From SSC4 sp964443225 (GTDB lineage: Bacteria; Chloroflexota; Anaerolineae; SSC4; Amarolineaceae), in NCBI GenBank assembly GCA_964443225.1, contig CAYUCC010000006.1:1-64000 (forward strand): a stretch of 64,000 nt of DNA, written 5' to 3'. The notes under the pieces were generated by a model. It was not told the origin of the DNA. It did not search any database and worked only from the letters and a program-made list of their open reading frames with translations. Both the position numbers and the translations under genes were made by a program. Of the stretch, positions 43,843-51,830 are shown piece by piece; within the stretch, counting starts at the first letter, position 1; each line of letters opens with the position of its first letter.

Positions 43843-44718
43843 TCACACTGGCAGTGCCACGACGACTTGCTCGATGGCGCGGCGGGCCAGGACGCGTACC
43901 ATGGCGCGGCGGTAGCTTGCACTGGCACGCACGTCGTCGATCGGCCGGCTGGCGTTCATGACCGCCGTGGCCGCCGCGTCGATGGTTTCCTCGTCGATGT
44001 TTTCACCCAGGATGGCGGCCGCTTCGTTGGCCAGGAGCGCTGTGGGACCGACCGATGCCAGCGCAATCCGCCAGGCGGTCTCCGATGGGTTGCCCAATTC
44101 TACCCAGCCCAGGGCCGCCACGCCCAACACGGCAATGTCGCCGACGCGGGTGCGGCCCAGCTTGTTGTATTGGCCAACGGCACCCGCGGGGGGCATTGGC
44201 AGTTCGAGAGCCAATAGGAATTCACCGGGCTGCAGATCGGTTTTGCCGGGCCCCTTGAAGAACCCGACGAGCGGCGTGCGGCGCGCCTCATCCAGGGTTG
44301 GGCTGTAGATGACCGCCGTGGCCTGGTAACAGAGCAGCGCCGGAATGCTGTCACCGGCCGGGCTGGCATTGCACACGTTGCCGCCGATCGTGGCGCGGTT
44401 GCGCAGCTGGTGCGAACCAACGGTGGCGCACGCTTCGGCCAGCATCCGGAAGAAGGCATTGACATCGGGATCGCTGGCGACCTCATTCATGGTGACCGCC
44501 GCACCGAGCGACAGACCCTTTTCGGGATCGAAGGCCAGGGTGCGCATACCGGGCAGGCCTTTGAGATCGACCACCACGGCGGGACGCACGAACTCGCCGC
44601 GAATTCGTATGATCAGATCGGTACCGCCCTGCAAGATGCGTGCACGGTCGCCGTGTGCGGTCAGAATGGCACTGGCTTCAGCGCATGTCGTGGGCTTTAC
44701 GTAATCAAATGGTTCCAA
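43843..44718 (-). CDS. FAD-binding subunit of molybdenum hydroxylase
   Basis: 291 residues, CoxM/XdhB type. FAD-binding blocks ILQGGTDLIIRIR and TVGSHQLRNRATIGGNVCNASPAGD are visible, with the C-terminal CO-dehydrogenase flavoprotein domain. I chose TTG 44718 (LEPFDYVKPTT) because GGAGGG lies 6 bases upstream; the frame to 44877 passes through a hairpin and into the permease gene. Head of the three-gene enzyme operon, 14 bases before the [2Fe-2S] start. Confidence 0.9.
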   Translation of the reverse strand: MEPFDYVKPTTCAEASAILTAHGDRARILQGGTDLIIRIRGEFVRPAVVVDLKGLPGMRTLAFDPEKGLSLGAAVTMNEVASDPDVNAFFRMLAEACATVGSHQLRNRATIGGNVCNASPAGDSIPALLCYQATAVIYSPTLDEARRTPLVGFFKGPGKTDLQPGEFLLALELPMPPAGAVGQYNKLGRTRVGDIAVLGVAALGWVELGNPSETAWRIALASVGPTALLANEAAAILGENIDEETIDAAATAVMNASRPIDDVRASASYRRAMVRVLARRAIEQVVVALPV

Positions 44719-44740
44719 CGGAGTCCCTCCGAAGTCAGAC

Positions 44741-44801
44741 CCTATCCGAATAACCACGCCGGGGTGGCTCTGTGAGACACCTATCGGGTTATTCGGATAG
44801 G
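44741..44801 (-). terminator. Hairpin between permease and hydroxylase genes
   Basis: 15-bp perfect arms CCTATCCGAATAACC (44741-44755) and GGTTATTCGGATAGG (44787-44801) with a 31-base interior. No T-run; it may limit or stabilise read-through from the permease gene. Confidence 0.5.
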
Positions 44802-44815
44802 CCCAATGTGGGTGC

Positions 44816-46231
44816 TTACTGTGGCATATCGCCCGGCGCCTGATCATCCGCCGGATTGTACGTCCGTTCGGTGGCACCCAGGCGGCTGGGGGGAAGAATC
44901 ACAAACAGGATATTCAGCAGGATGCCCACGATCGCCGAAAAGACGATCGCCGGAATACCGCTCGGGAACAGTACCGGAATCGGGAAGGGGAACAGGCCGT
45001 TGGGCAGCGCCAGGTTACCACCGATGCCCAGGACCAGGACCACCGCACCGATCGCCAGGTTGCGCGGGTCGAACAGGTTGACCCGCTCGGACTGCAGGAG
45101 GGCAACACCTTGCATTCCGATGACGCCAAACAGATAGATGGACAACCCGCCCGTCACGGCGACCGGAATCGTATTGACGAGCGCGGCCAGCGTGCCGACG
45201 AAACCGAGCAGGATGGCAATGGCACCTGCGGCCATCAGGACCGGTACCGAATAATTGCGGGTAATGGCCATCAGACTGTTGTTTTCACCGTAGTTCGTGC
45301 CCGCGGCACCACCCAGGAAACCCACCACCAGGTCATCGGCACCGTCGGCCACCAGGTTGAGGCCGATCAGGCGTTTGATTTCGAGCGGCTTGCGGCCCAG
45401 TTCTTTGGCCAGCTGGTCGATGTACAGGCTCATCTGGTAGAGGTGTGCCGTTGACTCGGGGATCGTCGCAATGGCGATCAACGCAACGCTCAGCACGATC
45501 CCCCAGGCGTTTGGATCGGTGAATGCCGGGAAGGTGAAGGGTGGGATTCTGAATAACTGCGCCTCCGCCACGGGTGTAAAGTCCACCAAACCCATCAGCC
45601 AGGCGATGACGTAACCAGCGATGGCGCCCAACAAGATGGGCAGCATACCCAACAACCCGCGGCCCTGCAAGTAGACCGAAAAGACGATCGTGATGATCAG
45701 CGTGATGAAAGCGATCAGCCAGTTGGCAGACGCCATGTTCAGGGCGGCTCCGGACAACGCCACACCGATCACGATCGCCACACTGCCGGTGATGATGGGT
45801 GGCAGCACCTTGTCCAACGCCGCTTTCCCAGCCCGCATAATCAGCAGACCCACCGCAATCTCCACAATCGCGGTACCGATGATGCCGACCTGCGCAATCC
45901 GCACACCTTCCGGACAGTAGTATTGGGCGGGATCGTTGAAACAGTCGCCTGCGAATTGTGACATGACAACAACAATGACCGTGATGTAGCTGAAGCTGGA
46001 TCCGTAGTAGAGGGGGATGCGTCGGCCTGAGACCAACAGCGCCACAATCGTTCCCAACCCGCTGGCCACCAACGTCACGCCGACGTCAAATTTGGTGAGA
46101 ACCGCCACCAGTACGGTGGCGGGGAACATGGTCAGCACCTGCTGGATACCAAGCGAGATCATAGCCCCGATCGGCGGCCGGTCCTGCGGCATATAACCGA
46201 TCGTCTTCTTCGGCGAAATCGTAGCTCCCAT
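44816..46231 (-). CDS. NCS2 nucleobase permease (UraA/xanthine type)
   Basis: Proton-linked uracil/xanthine-type transporter of 471 residues with about 14 helices. The UraA-like signature GTNYGENNSLMAITRN and PPIITGSVAIVIGVALSGAA are present. ATG 46231 is preceded by AGGAGG; a longer frame from 46318 lacks this. It lies directly upstream of the molybdenum hydroxylase genes, so it probably imports the purine that the enzyme oxidises. Confidence 0.93.
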   Translation of the reverse strand: MGATISPKKTIGYMPQDRPPIGAMISLGIQQVLTMFPATVLVAVLTKFDVGVTLVASGLGTIVALLVSGRRIPLYYGSSFSYITVIVVVMSQFAGDCFNDPAQYYCPEGVRIAQVGIIGTAIVEIAVGLLIMRAGKAALDKVLPPIITGSVAIVIGVALSGAALNMASANWLIAFITLIITIVFSVYLQGRGLLGMLPILLGAIAGYVIAWLMGLVDFTPVAEAQLFRIPPFTFPAFTDPNAWGIVLSVALIAIATIPESTAHLYQMSLYIDQLAKELGRKPLEIKRLIGLNLVADGADDLVVGFLGGAAGTNYGENNSLMAITRNYSVPVLMAAGAIAILLGFVGTLAALVNTIPVAVTGGLSIYLFGVIGMQGVALLQSERVNLFDPRNLAIGAVVLVLGIGGNLALPNGLFPFPIPVLFPSGIPAIVFSAIVGILLNILFVILPPSRLGATERTYNPADDQAPGDMPQ

Positions 46232-46558
46232 CTGAAAATCCTCCTTTGCGAGTTCGGTGCTTAACAAACTGCACAAAAAACACGCGGGCCTATCCTCCTT
46301 TGCCTCGGCCAGGCCCAAAACAGACGATCATGACCTCCTTTCCCTGGAACTTCCTCGCACCCACGCCCGACGAACCTGTTGGTTCCGCTTCTAACACCCC
46401 CACCCACAGCCCCTCGCCAAACCGGCACCCCGCAACCTGACGAAAATAGCCCCTCACCAAACCGGCACCCCGCAGCCTGACGAATCCGTTCAATCCGTTC
46501 CCCGGGGATGGGACCTTGTCCCACCCGCGTTGACAGCAATCCGCTTCAGCCCTACTCC
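46232..46558. other. Intergenic DNA with a direct repeat
   Basis: No gene seen. A 37-base unit (CCAAACCGGCACCCCGCA core) is present twice, at about 46408-46444 and 46448-46484. The minus strand also shows three AAAGGAGG-like sites before the permease. The end (46553-46570) has ACTCCCTACTCCC units. Confidence 0.7.
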
Positions 46559-47401
46559 CTACTCCCTCCCACACAAACAATCCCCAAACTTCGTCTTCGG
46601 CATAGCCGCCTTCTTCGCCATCAGTTCCGCATACCGCGCGTCGTCGACGTACGCCACCATGCGGCACAGTGACGCCTCACCGTCCACGAAACGCCACGGG
46701 AAGCACCCAATCTCCACCCGCTGGTTGAGCAGCAGATCGATGTCCCCGCCCACACACTCGGCGTGAATGATGCCGTAGGGGAACATCTCGATGTGCATCA
46801 GCTGGTACTTTTCATCCGTGAAGACGTCGGCCAGCGACTTGCCGTATTTGCTCTGGAAGTGTATTTCGGCCTCTTTGGCCTGGCGCGGCATCCACTGGCG
46901 GATGATTGTATTCATGGGGTGATCGGCGCTCCCGCAGTCCACGGCGAGCCATTTGAGCTTTTTGGCCTTGCACCACTCGGCAAATTCACGGTCGGGTCCG
47001 GGGTGTTTGACCATGTAGCGGATTTCATCCGCTAGCGGTTGGTCCCACCCGTAACGATGATAACCGGTGTGGATGATCAGGATATCACCTTCGCGGACTT
47101 CCACCCGCTCCTCGATCATGCGCGACGTGTAGATATCATAGTCTCCCACGGCGTCGGACAAATCGACGACCGCGGCCGGGCCCGTCAGAAAGTCGAGGGT
47201 CAGGCTGGCGATGTCTTTGCCGGGGGTGTAAAAGTGGATTTCTCCGTCGAGATGGGTGCCGAGATGGTTCGAGTGTGTGACAATTTGACCGTTGGCGCCG
47301 TTGGGTGCCAGGCGCTTGAAGTACTTCACCTGCAGTGGTTCGTACGTCGGCCAGGCTGGCGTGCCAATTCCGAGGGGGATGGTGAGATCGATGAACTTCA
47401 C
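46559..47401 (-). CDS. Cyclase-family metal-dependent hydrolase
   Basis: 280 residues, kynurenine formamidase/isatin hydrolase-like fold. The metal motif H-x-G-T-H-x-D is intact (NHLGTHLDG, His46-Asp52). Predicted to hydrolyse an N-acyl or cyclic amide. GTG start 47401 has GGAGG about 9 bases upstream. The stop codon lies against a GGGAGTAG repeat. Between the cyanophycinase-like genes and the permease, it may act in breakdown of the imported nitrogen compound. Confidence 0.88.
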   Translation of the reverse strand: MKFIDLTIPLGIGTPAWPTYEPLQVKYFKRLAPNGANGQIVTHSNHLGTHLDGEIHFYTPGKDIASLTLDFLTGPAAVVDLSDAVGDYDIYTSRMIEERVEVREGDILIIHTGYHRYGWDQPLADEIRYMVKHPGPDREFAEWCKAKKLKWLAVDCGSADHPMNTIIRQWMPRQAKEAEIHFQSKYGKSLADVFTDEKYQLMHIEMFPYGIIHAECVGGDIDLLLNQRVEIGCFPWRFVDGEASLCRMVAYVDDARYAELMAKKAAMPKTKFGDCLCGRE

Positions 47402-47469
47402 TGGTCAAGACCTCCTTGTATGGATGAGGATCGTTGTAAACAGGCGGCGCCACGCAACCGGCGCCACTC

Positions 47470-47549
47470 AGGCCCTGTAAAAGAATAACTTCCTGCAAAA
47501 TGGCTGTAATTCGCCGCAAATCACGATGAGTTATTCTTTTACAAGTCCT
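47470..47549. mobile_element. MITE-like element, copy B
   Basis: 80 bp with inverted ends (TGTAAAAGAATAACTT at the left, GAGTTATTCTTTTACA at the right) and interior TAATTCGCCGCAAATCACG, close to copy A. Lies between the cyanophycinase-like and cyclase genes; the rest of 47402-47653 shows no gene. Confidence 0.87.
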
Positions 47550-47653
47550 TACATGGGCGAATTATAACGATCAGCGAGCAACCATGATATGATAAATGTC
47601 ATACTGTTTCCAAGTCCATCGGGGTGTCGCGGGTTTGGCGGGGTGTCGGGGGC

Positions 47654-48481
47654 CTACGGCAGCAGGGGACGGCGTTTGTCGATGTCGTAGCCATAACCGT
47701 CGATCAGGACGTGCAGCGTAACCCCCAGCAGGGCCACCGGTTTGACCTCATCGATCTTGTGGATGTCGGTATAGGCCATGGTGCTGGCATCGACCACGAC
47801 GGCGCTGTGTTGGCCAATCACACGCAGCCGGTTGGCGGCGTCGATGATGACCGCCGTGTCTTCATCGATCCCAACGCCCAGCAGGAAGGGGTTGTACGCC
47901 GTGGCGGCCAGGAGGCGACCGGTGCGCAGGCGCTGGCTGAAGTGTTGATCGATAATCAGGCGGTTAGTGAGTCCGAGTCCGGGTGCAAAGTTCATCATAC
48001 GCTGTACAGGCAGGCTGCCCTGCTCACCGAACGCAATCATGTGCTCGCACAAAACCGCCGCACCGGCACTGGTTCCGCCCACCAACAGCCCACCCGCGTG
48101 CAGCCGCCGCAGCGCCTGCGCCAGGGGTGTGCCACCCAGCACCGCCGAAAAACGCAGCTGGTTGTCGCCGGTCAGGAAGACCGCGGTGGCGTCCTGCAGG
48201 CGCGCGATCAGGTCGGTGTTGTGGCCATCCTGTCGCTCGAACACCGGCAGAACCTCGACCTGCGCCGGTTCCATGGCGCGAAAGAGCTCGTAATGCGGTT
48301 GGCCGGCATCACTGCGGTCATCGGCCGACCCGGTCGGCATGATGACGATACGCGCGTCGGCGCCGCCCGCCAACGTCCAGAAGTGACGGAGAATGCGCAG
48401 GGCGCCGTTGTGATCTTCGGCGCCGCCAACGGCGAAAAGGAGACCACGTTGGCCTCCCTGGGGTGTGGGTGCAGGTGACAT
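47654..48481 (-). CDS. Cyanophycinase-like peptidase S51
   Basis: 275 residues. Serine nucleophile motif GGTSAGA (Ser138) is intact, as are AVGGAEDHNGA and FLTGDNQLRF. Known members split cyanophycin or dipeptides with Asp. Follows the second homologue by 15 bases in the same direction, forming a tandem pair. No cyanophycin synthetase is in the window. Confidence 0.88.
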   Translation of the reverse strand: MSPAPTPQGGQRGLLFAVGGAEDHNGALRILRHFWTLAGGADARIVIMPTGSADDRSDAGQPHYELFRAMEPAQVEVLPVFERQDGHNTDLIARLQDATAVFLTGDNQLRFSAVLGGTPLAQALRRLHAGGLLVGGTSAGAAVLCEHMIAFGEQGSLPVQRMMNFAPGLGLTNRLIIDQHFSQRLRTGRLLAATAYNPFLLGVGIDEDTAVIIDAANRLRVIGQHSAVVVDASTMAYTDIHKIDEVKPVALLGVTLHVLIDGYGYDIDKRRPLLP

Positions 48482-48496
48482 GCGCGTGGTCTTTCT

Positions 48497-49351
48497 TTAG
48501 AACGAGCTCCGCTGCGGGGTGAGCAAGGGATTCTCCGGCGCATGGATGCGGCGGTTGTCGATGTCGTACCAGTGTTCCTGTGGGAGGGTCGTCACGTGCA
48601 GGCCGTCGATATGGACCGGTTGGCCGAATGCTATGTCGTACAGGTCAGTACGCACGATTTGCCGGCCATCAGCCAGCGTCGCCGGATCGGTACCCACGGC
48701 TTCGAGCAAATTGCCCGGGTGGAGTACGATGGCCGCATTGGCGTGCACCCCGACGCCAAGCAGGAAGGGGTTGGCGGCCACGGCGATGCTCAAGGGTCCG
48801 TACCAGCGGTCATGGCTATAATCGGCCACCACCATCAGGCGGTTACTCAGGCCCAGCCCGGGCGCAAAACGTACCGAGCCACGGACGGGCGTGGAACCTT
48901 CCTGGGCGTATGCAATCATGTGTTCGGCCAGAAAAGCGGCAGCCGTCCCACTGCCGGCGGCCACCTTGCCCCGCGCATGCCCGCGCCGGATGGCGGTCGA
49001 CAGGGGTGTGCCGCCAAGCACGGTCGATAGGCGCAGCGGGTTGCCGCTGGTGAAAACGAAGGCGGTGGCGTGCTGGATGGCGGCGAGGGCAGCCGTGTCT
49101 TGCGCATCGGCGCGCGTCTGTACGGCCAACACCTCGACCCAGTCCACGCCCCAGCGCGCAAACAGGGCACGGTAGGCTTCGGCCTCATCAAAATCGCGGC
49201 TGGCCGTGGGCACGATCGCGATGCGTGCACCAAAACTGCCGGCGAGCTGCCAGGTGTACTGCAGGATGCGGCTGCTGTCGTTGATCTCTTCGTGCCCGCC
49301 GGTCGCAATCAGCGGCCCGCGCGTGAATCCGGCTGGAACAGGTGCTGGCAT
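48497..49351 (-). CDS. Divergent cyanophycinase-like peptidase S51
   Basis: 284 residues, clearly homologous to the neighbour but with an altered nucleophile region AAGSGTAAAFLAEHMI (Ser134) and TSGNPLRLS in place of TGDNQLRFS. It may be a partner subunit or have changed specificity. ATG 49351 has AGAGGA about 10 bases upstream; an extension to 49390 is unlikely. Confidence 0.8.
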   Translation of the reverse strand: MPAPVPAGFTRGPLIATGGHEEINDSSRILQYTWQLAGSFGARIAIVPTASRDFDEAEAYRALFARWGVDWVEVLAVQTRADAQDTAALAAIQHATAFVFTSGNPLRLSTVLGGTPLSTAIRRGHARGKVAAGSGTAAAFLAEHMIAYAQEGSTPVRGSVRFAPGLGLSNRLMVVADYSHDRWYGPLSIAVAANPFLLGVGVHANAAIVLHPGNLLEAVGTDPATLADGRQIVRTDLYDIAFGQPVHIDGLHVTTLPQEHWYDIDNRRIHAPENPLLTPQRSSF

Positions 49352-49529
49352 GGGTGGCAGATCCTCTGTTGCCAGCCACCTGCATACCATCTTACCGCTG
49401 GAAAGGCCTCAACGGTCCTGTGGCTGGCAATCTTGGGTGAGATAGGCCGATATTGTACCATCACCCGCTGCACGCGGCAAGTTACAACAAACGGTGATTA
49501 CCCACAATCAAAAGCCACCTGCCGACCTC

Positions 49530-49597
49530 TCCAAAATGCAAAATCAATCCAAAATCCAAAATCAATCCAAAATCCAAAATCCAAAATCCAAAATCAA
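49530..49597. repeat. AAAATCC heptamer repeat
   Basis: About eight AATCCAA/AAAATCC units. It overlaps the final codons and TGA stop of the MFS gene. Confidence 0.87.
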
Positions 49598-50799
49598 CCA
49601 GCTGCCCCATGCCGGGCGTGTATTCGGCTGAAAAGAATCCAGGCTGCGATCATAAAGAGCGCAGCAAATGGCCAGATCGCAACATACGACGTGAACACAT
49701 CTGCCAATGCCCCGGCCACGATTGGCCCGGTGATGGCCGCTGCCGACGAGGAGAGGTAGTAGAGGCCGGTCAAGGCACCGATCGAGCGCTCACCGCCCAC
49801 GTCGTACACCATCGGCAGGGAATTGATGTTGACCAGGGCCCAGAAGGCGCCCATGGCCGCCAGCAGGACCAGCAGCGCCGTGGTGTTGCGTACGGCGAAC
49901 GCCAAGACCAATCCAGCTACCATACCGCTCAGGCCGATCAGGATCGTTGGCTTGCGCCCGATGCGGGTGGCGATCAGCCCACTGGGAATGGCAAAGAGGA
50001 TCAACGCGGCTGCAAACGCGGTCAGCATCTGGCTGCCGGTGCCGACGTCGATGCCCAGCACGTCACGCGTGTAGAGGGTGAAAAAGGCCTCGATCGCGTT
50101 CCAGCTGACGAACCAGCAGAATATGGCCAGCAGCAGATAGATCCCACTGCGGTCGGCACTCGCGGCCATCTGGCGCAGGTTGGCCAGGGCGCTCTCCGGC
50201 GGTGCACTGTCGGTGGGAGACGCGACTTCTTTGGGTTCGCGCACGTAGGCCACCACGATGGCGATAGCAATCAGCAGTACGATGGCACCCACGATAAACG
50301 GCAGGGGGACACCGATCTTGTACAGGGCACCCCCGCCAAAGAGGGCCAGCGCACCGCCGACACCGCCCATCAGGTTGATGACGCCGTTGGCTTTGCTGCG
50401 CTGCTCGGCCGGATAGAGGTCACCCAGGTAGGCGATGGTCGGTGAGCGGAAGAGCGCCATGCCGATGTTGGTGCCCAGGATGGCGAGGGCAATCCATACG
50501 AAGTTCTCGCGTACGAACGGCACGAGTATAAAAAACGCAGCGGCCAGCGGCGCACCGGCTATCAGCCACGGCTTGCGCCGGCCAAATCGCGTGCGCGTCC
50601 GGTCGCTGCGCGCGCCCACCCACGGCTGGAAGAACATGTTGATCAGGTTGTCCCAGGTGAGGATGAAACCGATCACACCGGCCGACAGCCCAAGGTCGGC
50701 CAGGAAGGGCGGCACGAAGCTGTTGAAGATCGGCCAGATGATGCTGATCCCCAGGAAACCAAAACCGAGAACGAACGTCTTGCGCCAGTCGAATTTCAT
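49594..50799 (-). CDS. MFS transporter
   Basis: Major facilitator protein of 401 residues, about 12 helices. Loop 2-3 motif GARSDRTRTRFGRRKPWL resembles sugar-type (GPH/SLC45-like) carriers. Substrate unknown. Starts 3 bases after the patatin stop, so cotranscribed. Confidence 0.9.
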   Translation of the reverse strand: MKFDWRKTFVLGFGFLGISIIWPIFNSFVPPFLADLGLSAGVIGFILTWDNLINMFFQPWVGARSDRTRTRFGRRKPWLIAGAPLAAAFFILVPFVRENFVWIALAILGTNIGMALFRSPTIAYLGDLYPAEQRSKANGVINLMGGVGGALALFGGGALYKIGVPLPFIVGAIVLLIAIAIVVAYVREPKEVASPTDSAPPESALANLRQMAASADRSGIYLLLAIFCWFVSWNAIEAFFTLYTRDVLGIDVGTGSQMLTAFAAALILFAIPSGLIATRIGRKPTILIGLSGMVAGLVLAFAVRNTTALLVLLAAMGAFWALVNINSLPMVYDVGGERSIGALTGLYYLSSSAAAITGPIVAGALADVFTSYVAIWPFAALFMIAAWILFSRIHARHGAAG

Positions 50800-50802
50800 C
50801 GG

Positions 50803-51582
50803 TTATAACTCCAGGCAGGCACGCAAATGAGGCAGCTGGGCGACCATGGCCACCGCACCGCGCCGGACCAGGCGCTGGGTTTGCAGCGCAAACAGGCTGA
50901 CACCTTCCAGATCGGGTTCGACCAGCACGTCGGCCGAATGCGGTGGATCGCCGGCGCGGATCAGCAGCCAGCTGAGCGCCATCGTGCCTTGTTGGGCAAT
51001 ACCTTCTGGCAAACGCTGGGGGGGCGGAAAGCAGTTGACGGCAATCACGACGTCGGCGCCCATGCGGCGCGCAATCGAAATCGGCAGGTTGTTGGACAGA
51101 CCCCCATCGACCAGCAGCCGCTCGCCGTAACGCACCGGTGCCACGCTGCCCGGCACTGCCGCACTGGCATGCACTGCAATGGCGAGGGGACCTTCCTGGT
51201 ACACCACCGCCTCACCCGTCATCAGGTCGGTGGTCACCACCGCCAGGGGCACCTGCAGGTCGGCAAAGGTTTTGGCCCCCGTGGCTTCGTCTACCCACGC
51301 TTCCAGACGACGAAAGCTGATGCCCACCTGGCCGCGCCAGAACGGCAGCGGTGACGCCAGCCCGCGCCAGCGCAGCCGCCGCACGATCGCCTCCAGCTCT
51401 TCGCCGCGCACCCCTGCGCAGTAAATCGCCCCCGCCAGCGCCCCCGCACTGGTCCCCACCACCAGGTCAATGGGGATCCCCTGCCCATCGAGCGCCTGCA
51501 GAACCCCGGCGTGCACCAACCCCCGTGCCACGCCCCCACCCAACACCAGCCCCACTCGTTTCTTCGAACGCCAGTTTGTCAT
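50803..51582 (-). CDS. Patatin-like phospholipase (RssA-like)
   Basis: 259 residues. Oxyanion motif GGGVARGLVHAG (15-26), nucleophile GTSAG (Ser45) and catalytic VDGGLSNNLP (~165). A predicted lipid acyl hydrolase. Followed immediately by the MFS gene. Confidence 0.94.
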   Translation of the reverse strand: MTNWRSKKRVGLVLGGGVARGLVHAGVLQALDGQGIPIDLVVGTSAGALAGAIYCAGVRGEELEAIVRRLRWRGLASPLPFWRGQVGISFRRLEAWVDEATGAKTFADLQVPLAVVTTDLMTGEAVVYQEGPLAIAVHASAAVPGSVAPVRYGERLLVDGGLSNNLPISIARRMGADVVIAVNCFPPPQRLPEGIAQQGTMALSWLLIRAGDPPHSADVLVEPDLEGVSLFALQTQRLVRRGAVAMVAQLPHLRACLEL

Positions 51583-51716
51583 AGTGTCCAGTCAAAATTG
51601 AGCGCACAAAAGGCGGCAGCGGGGCCCGATCACCGCCAGCCCCTGAATAGTACAAAGGCATCTCGGTACTCACCCCCGGCTGCCGCACCCCAGAACGCCG
51701 CCCAACTCCCTCCGTA

Positions 51717-51830
51717 TTCCTACTCGTACTCGTACCGAGTCCGAGTACGAGTACGAGTACGAGTACGAGTACGAGTAGGACGCCACTCCGTACTCCCTAC
51801 TCCGTACTCCCTACTCCCTCCCACAAATCC
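51717..51830. repeat. GAGTAC and GGAGTA hexamer repeats at AOR 3' end
   Basis: CGAGTACGAGTACGAGTACG runs (51733-51776, in parts), an opposing TACTCGTACTCGTAC run before them, then ACTCCGTACTCCCT units. The AOR stop codon (51797-51799) lies inside the latter. Confidence 0.88.
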
